Positions 9,880 to 17,822 of a stretch of DNA of 60,870 nucleotides are shown here, piece by piece. This DNA is from Richelia sp. SL_2_1 (GTDB lineage: Bacteria > Cyanobacteriota > Cyanobacteriia > Cyanobacteriales > Nostocaceae). Below the pieces are notes generated by a model. That model ran no database searches. It saw only the letters and a list, made by a program, of their open reading frames with translations, and had not been told where the DNA came from. A program made the position numbers and the translations under genes. Position 1 is the stretch's first letter. Each line of letters starts with the position of its first letter. The stretch is taken from the NCBI GenBank assembly GCA_012033205.1, contig JAAUSO010000020.1:1-60870 (forward strand). Direction: 5' to 3'.

Positions 9880-11077
9880 TGGAGGTAGCGCCTTTATTGG
9901 TGTACGCGAAACAGGAAATATCATTGAAGCAAGTAACGATAAAAGGGATAGGCGTATCGAAATTTCTACTGGTTCTTTGTATTTGAATAATGGCGCTCAA
10001 CTGAGTGCAAGCACTCTTGGAAAAGGAGATTCAGGAAGAGTAGTTATCAATGCCCAAGACATGATTTCTATTGATGGAGTGGGCAGAGGTAATAAATTGA
10101 CAGAATCTAGTGGTGTATTTAGCGCCGTGGAATCTCAAGCAGAAGGTAATGGAGGTAATATCGAAATTACAGCATCTTCTATTTCTTTAAAAAATGGCGC
10201 ACAAATAAGAGCTAGTACCGCTGGCTCAGGAAATCCAGGTACAGTCGTAATCAATGCCCAAAATCAATTATTTTTTGATGGCATTGCAAGTAATGGACAA
10301 CCCAGTGGTGTAATTAGCTTAGTTGAAGCGACGGGAAAACCAATAACTGGACAGCAAACAGCCAGAGGCAATATAAAAATAAATGCTCGCTCACTTTCTC
10401 TTACTAATGGGGCTGAGGTTAACGTTTCAAGCTTAACATCTCAACCGGGATTTGCTGGAAATATTGATATTACATCACCTTCTATTCGACTCGATAGAGG
10501 AGGTATTAAATCTCAAACTACTTCAGGTGATGGTGGAAACATTACGCTAAAGGTTCAAGATTTACTATTCATGCGTCATGATAGTCAAATTTCTACAACT
10601 GCTGGTCTTGCACCATCTGGTGGTGATGGTGGCAACATTACGATTGATGCAAGTAAAGGCTTCATAGTTGCTGTACCTTATGAAAATAATGACATCACAG
10701 CTAATGCTTATACAGGTAATGGCGGAAGAGTAACAATCAAGCCTAAACCTGAAGGAATTTTCGGTATCGAAGAGCGCAAAAGAGAAACTAAATTCACAAG
10801 TGATATTACAGCCAGTTCACAGCTTGGCATTGATGGTGTTGTGGAAATTGCAGTACCTGATGTTGACCCCAGTCAAGGATTAACACAATTACCAGATACC
10901 CCTCGCACAGTAGCAGTTAATGACGGCTGTCAAGTCAGCGCTGGGCAAGAAGCTGTTCAATTTTTCGACATAGGACGTGGAGGAACTCCACCTAGCCCGG
11001 ATGATTTGCTTAGTGTTGATACGTCTCTCATGGAGTGGAGTCCGTTTTTGCTGAAACGACTAACAGCTATAAACTAG
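9857..11077 (+). pseudogene. TpsA exoprotein, C-terminal part in shifted frame
   Basis: Direct continuation of the exoprotein at 7792 in another frame. The first genuine residues after the shift are 'SIIDGGSAFIGV', which complete the repeat unit interrupted upstream. More beta-helix repeats follow ('LNNGAQLSASTLGKGDSGRVVINAQ', shown in part), ending in the conserved cyanobacterial TpsA tail: 'LTQLPDTPRTVAVNDGC' and 'QFFDIGRGGTPPSPDDLLS'. There is no ribosome site of note before the ATG at 9857, so independent translation is unlikely. The break sits at an A-rich stretch (GAAAAGAAG); a real frame mutation, a read error or slippage could each explain it. Full-length TpsA would be about 1,090 residues. 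Confidence 0.75.
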
Positions 11078-11871
11078 AAACAACAAACAATTCTCTCCGC
11101 CCAGATAAAGATATTCAAAGAAAAACATTCACTTCTAACTTGGAAGCTCTTAGTACAACCCAAGTATCTAGTTTCACTGCTAAAATGTCCCCATCTTGCC
11201 AAAGTCGCTAGTTGAGTTGGAAATTTCAATCTGCAATAATTTATTACTACGTTTGCTTAGCTTCAAATGACTTATTTCCGATTACACCCCAACGATTTAT
11301 CAAAACTACCACTTTAATTGTTTCTGATTTCGTTATTAAAAAACACATCTTCACTACTTGTGACCTAAACTAAAGTTTGGTTACAGTTGCTATTGAATTG
11401 TGAATTCAAATTTATACCATAAGTGACGGTATGTAGGCTTCTGGTTTGATGGCTCTTTTGAGACAAGATTAAGAACTGTTACTTGACGATAAAAATTTTA
11501 ATTACTTCAGAATATTTAAACTAGAAGTACAACACACCAAAACGCCTTTAATTGTTACCTATAAGGGCGAAACTATTAGTAGTTATCTACCTTGCTACAA
11601 CTCATCAACCCAAACGTCCAATTTTTGGGACAATGAAAGGAAGTGGTGAAATAAGCGTCTCCTTGATTGCTCTAGCAGTTCTTCTTAACGCATAATAAGC
11701 ACTGAGCGTGAAAAAATTATAACGGTAGTCAGCACTTTCCTCTACAATGTGCTAACTGTAACAAGAAACATTATTTAATAAAACAACAAACCCATCCTCA
11801 AAATAAACAACACGAACTGACCCATCAACAGTTATCTTTATTTATAACGGGGCAGGTCACTTAAATCACTT
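11078..11871. other. Non-coding spacer between tpsA and parA
   Basis: About 790 bases without a supportable gene. It marks the junction between the secretion cassette and the plasmid maintenance module and must contain the parA promoter. I see no clear iterons here; the only repeats resembling a partition site are inside parB. Confidence 0.4.
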
Positions 11872-12624
11872 ATGACCAAAATCATCGCAGTTTTTAACCA
11901 GGCGGGCGGGGTAGCCAAAACCACCCTAACCCAAAACCTGGGCTACCACCTAGCACGCAGGAAACACAACGTCCTGCTCATAGACATGGACCCGCAAGGC
12001 TCCTTAACAATTTTTATGGGCTTAGTTCCCAGAGAATTGGAGAAAAGTATGTATGATGCCATAGTCGAAGAACAACCCCTACCGATAACGTCGGGGATTC
12101 ACGGCATGGACTTAGCACCCACTAACACAACCCTTAGTACGGCGGAAATGCAATTAGTCAATGCTGATTTGCGCGACTTTCGCCTCAAATACGCCATTGA
12201 GCCAATTCAAGAAGAATACGACTTCATCTTGATAGATTGTCCTCCCAGTTTGGGATTGCTAAGTTACGTTTCTCTTGTCGCAGCAACTCACGTTCTCGTA
12301 CCCATAGAAACCCACTTCAAAGCCTTTGAAGGCACCAACGAACTCCTTAAAACCGTCGCTAGAGTTCGCACTAGGGTCAACCGTACTCTGGAAATAGGCG
12401 GATTTGTCCCTACCAAATACGATGCCCGTAACTCCCAGGACACCCGCACCTTGGGAGCCATTCAAGAACAACTTGCCGGAGTCGGGAAAATCCTTCCTCC
12501 CATTGCTCGTTCTACCACCTTCGTTGATGCCACAGAAGAAAGAATGCCCTTAGCCGCATATCAGCCAAAACATCCAGCCGTTAAAGTACTTGAACAGATA
12601 GCTAGCAGCATGGAGTCACTATGA
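11872..12624 (+). CDS. parA: ParA-type partition ATPase (module 1)
   Basis: Plasmid partition ATPase that would bind DNA non-specifically in its ATP form and be stimulated by the ParB encoded just downstream. The P-loop at residues about 8-18 reads 'NQAGGVAKTTLT': compared with the usual deviant Walker A (KGGxGKT) the first, signature lysine is replaced by Ala and one Gly by Ala. The Walker A' region 'LLIDMDPQGSLT' and Walker B 'FILIDCPPSLG' are intact, as is the 'PIETHFKAFEGTNELL' segment. This variant P-loop is what I recall from cyanobacterial plasmid ParAs, but the loss of the signature lysine is still notable. The stop overlaps the parB start in an ATGA arrangement, so the two are co-translated. 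Confidence 0.9.
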   Translation: MTKIIAVFNQAGGVAKTTLTQNLGYHLARRKHNVLLIDMDPQGSLTIFMGLVPRELEKSMYDAIVEEQPLPITSGIHGMDLAPTNTTLSTAEMQLVNADLRDFRLKYAIEPIQEEYDFILIDCPPSLGLLSYVSLVAATHVLVPIETHFKAFEGTNELLKTVARVRTRVNRTLEIGGFVPTKYDARNSQDTRTLGAIQEQLAGVGKILPPIARSTTFVDATEERMPLAAYQPKHPAVKVLEQIASSMESL

Positions 12625-13871
12625 ACCGTAAACGCAGCCAACCACTTAAAAGTCAAATTGACATACCTTGGGACACCACAGATATTTCAGCTAACGATAA
12701 AGCCGATTCCACCCAGAACGTACCATTAAAACAAATTCATATAGCTGCAACTCAACCGCGCCGCTACTTTGACCCCAAAGCGCTCTCAGAATTAGCCGAC
12801 TCCATCAAACAACACGGCATCTTGCAACCTCTGCTGGTACGTCCTAGAGCCAGAACTGGATACGAATTAGTAGCAGGAGAGCGTCGCTACCGTGCCGCCA
12901 AAGAATGTGGATTAAAAGATGTACCCGTCGTTATCCGCGAATTAAGCAACGAAGCAGCCTTCCAACTAGCATTAATTGAAAACCTGCAACGGGAAGACCT
13001 TAACCCCGTAGAGGAAACAGAAGGCATCTTACACCTACTGGCTATCAGATTAGGTAGAGATGTGGAAGAAATTCCCCCTTTACTGCGCCGCTTACAGCAC
13101 GAACGGAAAGAATCTGCTAAATCTTCCAATAACGTTATTGTCAAAGAAGAAACTGATGAAATAGACGCTGACAATAATGTAATTGAGTCAGAATCCTCTC
13201 AAGAAAAAACTTCCAATAACGTTATTGGAAAAGGTGAAACTGAAAAAATAGATGATGAAAATAACGTTATTGGGGAACAGGAAATAGAGCCGAATGAATC
13301 TGAAAATAACGTTATTGGAACAGATGACTCGGATAATTTAGACGCTGATAATGATGTAATTAAGAAAGAAGAATCCCAAGCAGAAGTTTCTGACAATAAC
13401 GTTATTGTAAAAGACGAAACTGATATTAATAAAGCATCTAATCAAGAAAATCCTGAGCTAAAAATTGTTGAACAAGTGTTTAACGGCTTAGGTTTAATGA
13501 CCTGGGAATCATTCGCCAACAACCGTCTGCCCTTGTTAAACCTTCCAGAAGACATTTTGGAGGCATTAAGAAAAGGTTCCCTTGAATACACCAAAGCCAA
13601 AGCCATTGCTCAAATTAAAGAGACCCTAGAGCGCGTTGCCTTCTTAAACCAAGCTATTAAAGAAAATTGGTCTTTAAGCGAAATCAAACAACGTATTGGC
13701 GAGAAGAAAACCCCAAGCTCTACCCCAAACGCCGAATCTGACGATTACAAAGAGCGCTTTACTGCTGCGACTACCAAACTAAAAAAGTCGCGTATTTGGT
13801 CAGATCAGAAAAAACGCAAGCAGATAGAAAAATTGCTCTCACAACTGGAAGCGCTGACACAATCCGGTTGA
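12621..13871 (+). CDS. parB: ParB-type partition protein with embedded palindrome array
   Basis: CTP-switch/centromere-binding ParB family protein. The N-terminal ParB/Srx domain (about residues 33-130) shows 'TQPRRYFDPKALSELADSI', 'GILQPLLVRP' and 'LVAGERRYRAAKECGL', then 'LALIENLQREDLNPVEE'. The C-terminal part ('GLGLMTWESFANNRLPLLNLP', then coiled-coil-like sequence) is conserved in plasmid ParBs. Between them, residues about 165-275 are an acidic, probably disordered linker made of seven near-repeats of 14-15 residues, each containing NNVI (once NDVI). At the DNA level five of them carry the identical palindrome AATAACGTTATT (see the separate repeat entry). Overlaps parA by 4 bases. The insert is unusual; the family call is firm. 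Confidence 0.9.
   Translation: MNRKRSQPLKSQIDIPWDTTDISANDKADSTQNVPLKQIHIAATQPRRYFDPKALSELADSIKQHGILQPLLVRPRARTGYELVAGERRYRAAKECGLKDVPVVIRELSNEAAFQLALIENLQREDLNPVEETEGILHLLAIRLGRDVEEIPPLLRRLQHERKESAKSSNNVIVKEETDEIDADNNVIESESSQEKTSNNVIGKGETEKIDDENNVIGEQEIEPNESENNVIGTDDSDNLDADNDVIKKEESQAEVSDNNVIVKDETDINKASNQENPELKIVEQVFNGLGLMTWESFANNRLPLLNLPEDILEALRKGSLEYTKAKAIAQIKETLERVAFLNQAIKENWSLSEIKQRIGEKKTPSSTPNAESDDYKERFTAATTKLKKSRIWSDQKKRKQIEKLLSQLEALTQSG
13128..13406 (+). repeat. Array of palindromes AATAACGTTATT inside parB
   Basis: Exact copies start at 13128, 13215, 13260, 13305 and 13395; degenerate copies AATAATGTAATT at 13173 and AATGATGTAATT at 13350 fill the gaps. Start-to-start spacing is 45, 42, 45, 45, 45 and 45 bases. 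The palindrome extends to 20 bases in the copy at 13211-13230 (TTCCAATAACGTTATTGGAA) and to 14-16 bases in two others. All exact copies use the same four codons for Asn-Asn-Val-Ile while the flanking codons vary. The arrangement looks like a protein-binding array, possibly the parS centromere of module 1, carried inside the coding sequence. The repeats are seen directly; the role is inferred. Confidence 0.8.
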
Positions 13872-13904
13872 AACAATGAAAAAGGCGGTCAACGGGTATT
13901 TACT

Positions 13905-13950
13905 CTGCCTTTGGAGGCAGTAGCAGCTTGCTGGCTCTACTTTTTCTGAA
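13905..13950 (+). terminator. Possible terminator after parAB
   Basis: Stem CTGCCT (13905-13910), loop TTGG, stem AGGCAG (13915-13920), followed by a second weak stem-loop (GTAGCAG...CTCTAC) and a CTTTTTC tract at about 13941-13947. Placed 35 bases after the parB stop and before the parD gene. Confidence 0.4.
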
Positions 13951-14001
13951 AGCCTTCGTCATAATAAAAAGTACGGACATCGTTATCCACAAGAAAAAAC
14001 C

Positions 14002-14268
14002 ATGAATATTCAACTCAAGCCCGAAGACGAGCAATTTATTCAAGCACAAATTGCTAGAGGTAAATATGAAAATCCGGAAGAGGTTATTAGTAAAGCATTA
14101 AAACTGTTAGACGAGTGGGAAAAAGGCTATCAAAAATGGGTTGAAGAAACCCGTCAAAAAGTAGAAGTCGCTGTTGAGCAATTGGAAAGAGGTGAAGGCA
14201 TTGATGGGGAAGTTGTAGTTGAACGACTTCGGGAGAAGCTACGTAAAGCCAGAGAGAATCAATCATGA
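14002..14268 (+). CDS. parD: ParD-like antitoxin
   Basis: An 88-residue type II antitoxin. The N-terminal ribbon-helix-helix ('MNIQLKPEDEQFIQAQIARG', then 'YENPEEVISKALKLLDEWE') is the standard ParD/CopG pattern; the charged C-terminal tail would wrap the ParE toxin. It would repress its own promoter and neutralise the toxin. The stop overlaps the start of the toxin reading frame (ATGA at 14265-14268), the normal parDE arrangement. Because the toxin frame downstream is broken, this antitoxin may now be an orphan, which would leave it without a plasmid-addiction role. Location directly after parAB fits a plasmid stability island. Confidence 0.85.
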   Translation: MNIQLKPEDEQFIQAQIARGKYENPEEVISKALKLLDEWEKGYQKWVEETRQKVEVAVEQLERGEGIDGEVVVERLREKLRKARENQS

Positions 14269-14571
14269 AACAACATATTATCTCCCCAGAGGCAAATAAG
14301 GATTTGTCAGAAATTATTGATTATTTTACCAGTCGTAATATTGACGCGCTCAGAGCGTTTTATTGATGAGTTTAATAAAAAATGTAGATATCTTGCTAAT
14401 TTTCCTAACATGGGACGTAGTTATTCAGATATTAAGGATTATTTGCGGGGTATATCTTTAGAAAGTTACATTATTTTTTATCGAGTTACGGATAGTGGAA
14501 TTGAAATTTTACGTGTAGTTAGCGGTTATAGAGATTATCCGTCTTTATTCGCAGATTCGAGTGATGATTAA
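14265..14571 (+). pseudogene. parE: ParE-like toxin, single-base frameshift
   Basis: The ATG at 14265 opens 'MKQHIISPEANKDLSEIIDY' in the ParE/RelE toxin pattern, but the frame stops after 'NIDALRAFY'. The frame one base over carries on exactly: 'ERFIDEFNKKCRYLANFP', 'NMGRSYSDI', 'SYIIFYRVTDSGIEILRVV', 'GYRDYPSLF', which is the rest of a ParE protein. Removing one A from CTC(A)GAG near 14352 restores 'NIDALERFIDEF'. The site is not a homopolymer, so a genuine inactivating insertion is more likely than a read error. Intact, it would be about 100 residues. ParE toxins poison DNA gyrase; here only the ParD antitoxin remains intact. Confidence 0.85.
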
Positions 14572-14687
14572 AGGTATTGCATTAAAGTTTAAAAACTCAT
14601 AAAGGTATTCCTCGCCAGACTGGCAAGAATCAAGAAATCATATTAATTTAGATTCATGCGCCAGTCCCCTACTGAGCAGGAGTCCCC

Positions 14688-17570
14688 ATGCTAGAGTCAG
14701 AAAAACTTATTCAAATAGTACAATCCTGGTTGTCATACATTAGGTTAGAAGAACTGACTAAGAGTGAAGTAGAACGTGGCTCGGAAAGCTTTCCCAAAGT
14801 TTTCAGCGATAATGTTAGACTTGTCGGCAATAAACTGTTGCTAAGTAGCGAACTCTTCAAGCAATTCCAGGAGCAGCAACAAGCCGCAATCAACCGAGAT
14901 AAACCCAACGAATTCCAAATAGCTGCTGCCTTTCCCCAAATATACTTAGTCCAAGGGAGAGGAAAAGAACAGAAGCTGAAATATCTGCCACTCTTCACCA
15001 TTGATATTTCTCAACTATTCCGAGGTAAATATCGTAAAACTGGCTGGGACTTGACTGAATTCGAGTTTCAACCAGTAATCGTAAATTTAATGCGACTCTA
15101 CGGGTTAGAAGAAGAAGTTGCCGAATCTTTGATTGTCACAGAAGGCATCAATAAATTTTTGGAAGATACTTGGCAAAGAAAATTTCCCAGTTTGCATGAC
15201 TTTATCGACCAGGTTGACTTACCAGAAGGTAAATACAAATCTTTCCGACAACCATATTTACTACGCTGCGACTTTGTACCATACAACGCTCAATTAAAAC
15301 AAGACCTGCGAGAGATATTAAAGCAACTTCAAAATACACTCCTTAATTGTAAATGGCTGGTTGATAATCATCCTGCTCTTGAATATATTTGCAATTCGCC
15401 CAAACCACCAGAACATGAAGTCATGTTTTGGGGTGCATTTCCGTCTCACGCACCCGATTCATTTCAAGCCTCGGCGCTCAAACACGCCCAACAGAATCCT
15501 ATAACCGCCGTTCACGGACCGCCGGGGACGGGGAAAACTGAATTATTCTTGCATTTAGTAGCGCAGCAAGTTGTAGAAAGAGCGCTCCGAATTGTTCGCG
15601 GGGAAGAAGATGCGAGCAATCTAACGTTATTTGCCAGCACCAACAACAGTGCTATTCAAAAATTCCAGCAAAGAATTTATGAGAAATTCCCCACGGAACA
15701 CTTTTATTTAGACGGTGGTAGTCAAGGAGTTATCAGACGTTCAACACTACCAAAACTACAACAAGCACAAGATTGGCTGCGAGCTACTCAATTCAACCAA
15801 GAAACATGGGAACAAGCCAAACTTGATTTATTATCAGCAGAAAACGAAATCCAAGAACTCATAGAGCAAGACCGTTTTAACGAGAGCCAACAAATTGTTA
15901 ATACAGAACAGGTGTCACAACTAAATGCCCAAATCCAATCTCTCAATAACGAAATTACTGCTATTCATGAGGAGTTACAAATAATAAGCGAGCAGCTATC
16001 AAGTTTGGGAGATTATGCAGATTTCCCTTCTTATGCCTACCAACAAATCAAAGAAGGATTATCAAGAGCAGAACGGGAACTACCGAAACAGTCCGACTCC
16101 ATCGCCAAACGTGCCTTTAACTTAATTAATTTTACTACCGATAAACTAGTTTTTAAGCGTCTGGCGAATCACATAAACGCTGCTGTTTTAAATACCTTGG
16201 CGACAGCGCATCCTTTCCAGCTACCCCTTGACAGAGAGAGTTTAGCTGCATCCCAGACGGAGGTAAACCAGAAAATCCTATCCTCGCAGCAATGGCAGAA
16301 CCTTAATCCAAAAGTAACCGAAATTCAAACGCAACTGACAAAGTTAAACCAGCAATTAGAGTCAAAACAAAATCATTACCAACAACTCCAAACACAACTT
16401 GATAGCTATCCAGACGAAGACTTCTACAGCCGCTTCTACCGTGACTACCACTCACAACAGGTAGAACTATTTCAACGCGCTTTCTCGTTCCTTAAACAAG
16501 AAACACTCCGACGCAAAGATAAAGTCATGCAGGCGGTAGAAACCTATGGAAGCGCATTAACGGGAGACGGAGATGCATTGCTTAAACTAGAAACGGAAGC
16601 AGAAAATATCTACCGTGACTTAAGTTTAATTTTCCCAGTTATTAGCTCCAGCCTGCAATCAATACGCAATATGCTACCCACCCTTCACTCCAATAGCATT
16701 GCGCTGGCATTAGCAGATGAAGCAGGAACCACTTTAATACATCAACTATTCCCCTTATTAGTTCGTTCAAAACAAGCAGTTGTAGCAGGCGACCCAAAGC
16801 AAATTGAGCCAATTATAAACCTGTGTGACGACACCATCAAACAGTACCTCAAAACCGCCTTTCTGGAGCGAGGGATGACCAATGAAGACTATTATCGTTA
16901 TGCTCCTACCGCCAAATACACGGCTACCGCTTATCATCGCGCTGCTGGTGCTAATGGTACAGAAGGGGATTTAGGCACTGGAATTGTTTTGAGCAATCAT
17001 TATCGCTGTGCAGCACCCATTATCCAGTTTTGCAGTCCCAACTATAAGGATGGTTTGCAAATCCTTTCAAATTACGATAGTTCTACACAACAGCCGCACC
17101 TACTCGCTTACCACGTTTTAGGAAGCCATATAAATAACACCAATCCAGAAGAAATTGATGCTGTAGAAAACGCGATCGCCTTTCTACTAGAGAATGGTTA
17201 CTCTACTGATTCGGGCGAAAACTCAAAGGCAATTGGGGTAATGTCTCCATTTACGAGGCAAGCCAATGCGCTAAAATATCGACTCATGAAGCGTTGGCAA
17301 AACTTTTCTTGGGACGATATTGGCACGGTTCATACCTTCCAAGGAGGAGAGAAAGCAGTCATAATATTATCTCCTTACCAATGCCACCAAGAACATAGTT
17401 TTTGGTTCCTTAATCGCAAACCGAATTTACTCAATACAGCCGTTAGTAGAGCAAGGGAATTGTTTGTTTTAGTGGGCAATCTTGAGGAATTAAAACGTGC
17501 TGGTGGGGAAACCAAACGCTTGGTAGAACATATTGAACAACATGGTGAAATTCGCTCTATTAATTCTTAA
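14688..17570 (+). CDS. SF1 (UPF1-like) DNA/RNA helicase
   Basis: A 960-residue superfamily 1 helicase. Motif I 'AVHGPPGTGKTELF' lies at about residue 275, motif II 'ALADEAGTT' at about 672 (DEAG-type Walker B), motif III 'VVAGDPKQIEPI' at about 698, the later motifs 'VMSPFTRQANALKYRL', 'IGTVHTFQGGEKAVIILSP' (about 875-890) and 'LLNTAVSRARELFVLVG' (about 915). The region between motifs I and II (about 370-620) is a long coiled-coil-rich insertion. The start is an ATG preceded by AGGAG. It stands alone after the ParDE remnant. Similar helicases are common on large cyanobacterial plasmids; whether it acts in replication, repair or defence cannot be told from sequence. Confidence 0.85.
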   Translation: MLESEKLIQIVQSWLSYIRLEELTKSEVERGSESFPKVFSDNVRLVGNKLLLSSELFKQFQEQQQAAINRDKPNEFQIAAAFPQIYLVQGRGKEQKLKYLPLFTIDISQLFRGKYRKTGWDLTEFEFQPVIVNLMRLYGLEEEVAESLIVTEGINKFLEDTWQRKFPSLHDFIDQVDLPEGKYKSFRQPYLLRCDFVPYNAQLKQDLREILKQLQNTLLNCKWLVDNHPALEYICNSPKPPEHEVMFWGAFPSHAPDSFQASALKHAQQNPITAVHGPPGTGKTELFLHLVAQQVVERALRIVRGEEDASNLTLFASTNNSAIQKFQQRIYEKFPTEHFYLDGGSQGVIRRSTLPKLQQAQDWLRATQFNQETWEQAKLDLLSAENEIQELIEQDRFNESQQIVNTEQVSQLNAQIQSLNNEITAIHEELQIISEQLSSLGDYADFPSYAYQQIKEGLSRAERELPKQSDSIAKRAFNLINFTTDKLVFKRLANHINAAVLNTLATAHPFQLPLDRESLAASQTEVNQKILSSQQWQNLNPKVTEIQTQLTKLNQQLESKQNHYQQLQTQLDSYPDEDFYSRFYRDYHSQQVELFQRAFSFLKQETLRRKDKVMQAVETYGSALTGDGDALLKLETEAENIYRDLSLIFPVISSSLQSIRNMLPTLHSNSIALALADEAGTTLIHQLFPLLVRSKQAVVAGDPKQIEPIINLCDDTIKQYLKTAFLERGMTNEDYYRYAPTAKYTATAYHRAAGANGTEGDLGTGIVLSNHYRCAAPIIQFCSPNYKDGLQILSNYDSSTQQPHLLAYHVLGSHINNTNPEEIDAVENAIAFLLENGYSTDSGENSKAIGVMSPFTRQANALKYRLMKRWQNFSWDDIGTVHTFQGGEKAVIILSPYQCHQEHSFWFLNRKPNLLNTAVSRARELFVLVGNLEELKRAGGETKRLVEHIEQHGEIRSINS

Positions 17571-17822
17571 ATTCTTCCGAGGCTCTTATTAAAATTTCGT
17601 CAAGAATACCAATCCATTAGCAACTGGAAAAATCTGGCGGATGGGTAGGCGCTGCCATGCGTAAATGTGTTATCCCACGAGTAAGTTTTGTGGCAGTGAC
17701 TACCCCCGCCTGATTAGCGCAGCGGTTTCCAGTTGCGTTCTTGCTTGTGGTTTGTTATTAGACAGGTGGTTAAGATACCGGGTAATGGGGTTTTAAATTT
17801 AAGCATCGGTTGCATAATTCCG

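Noticed and set aside
13128-13406. Simple tandem expansion explaining the parB array
   Set aside because: The 45-base units differ a great deal outside the palindrome, so a recent tandem expansion alone does not explain the exact conservation of the palindrome.
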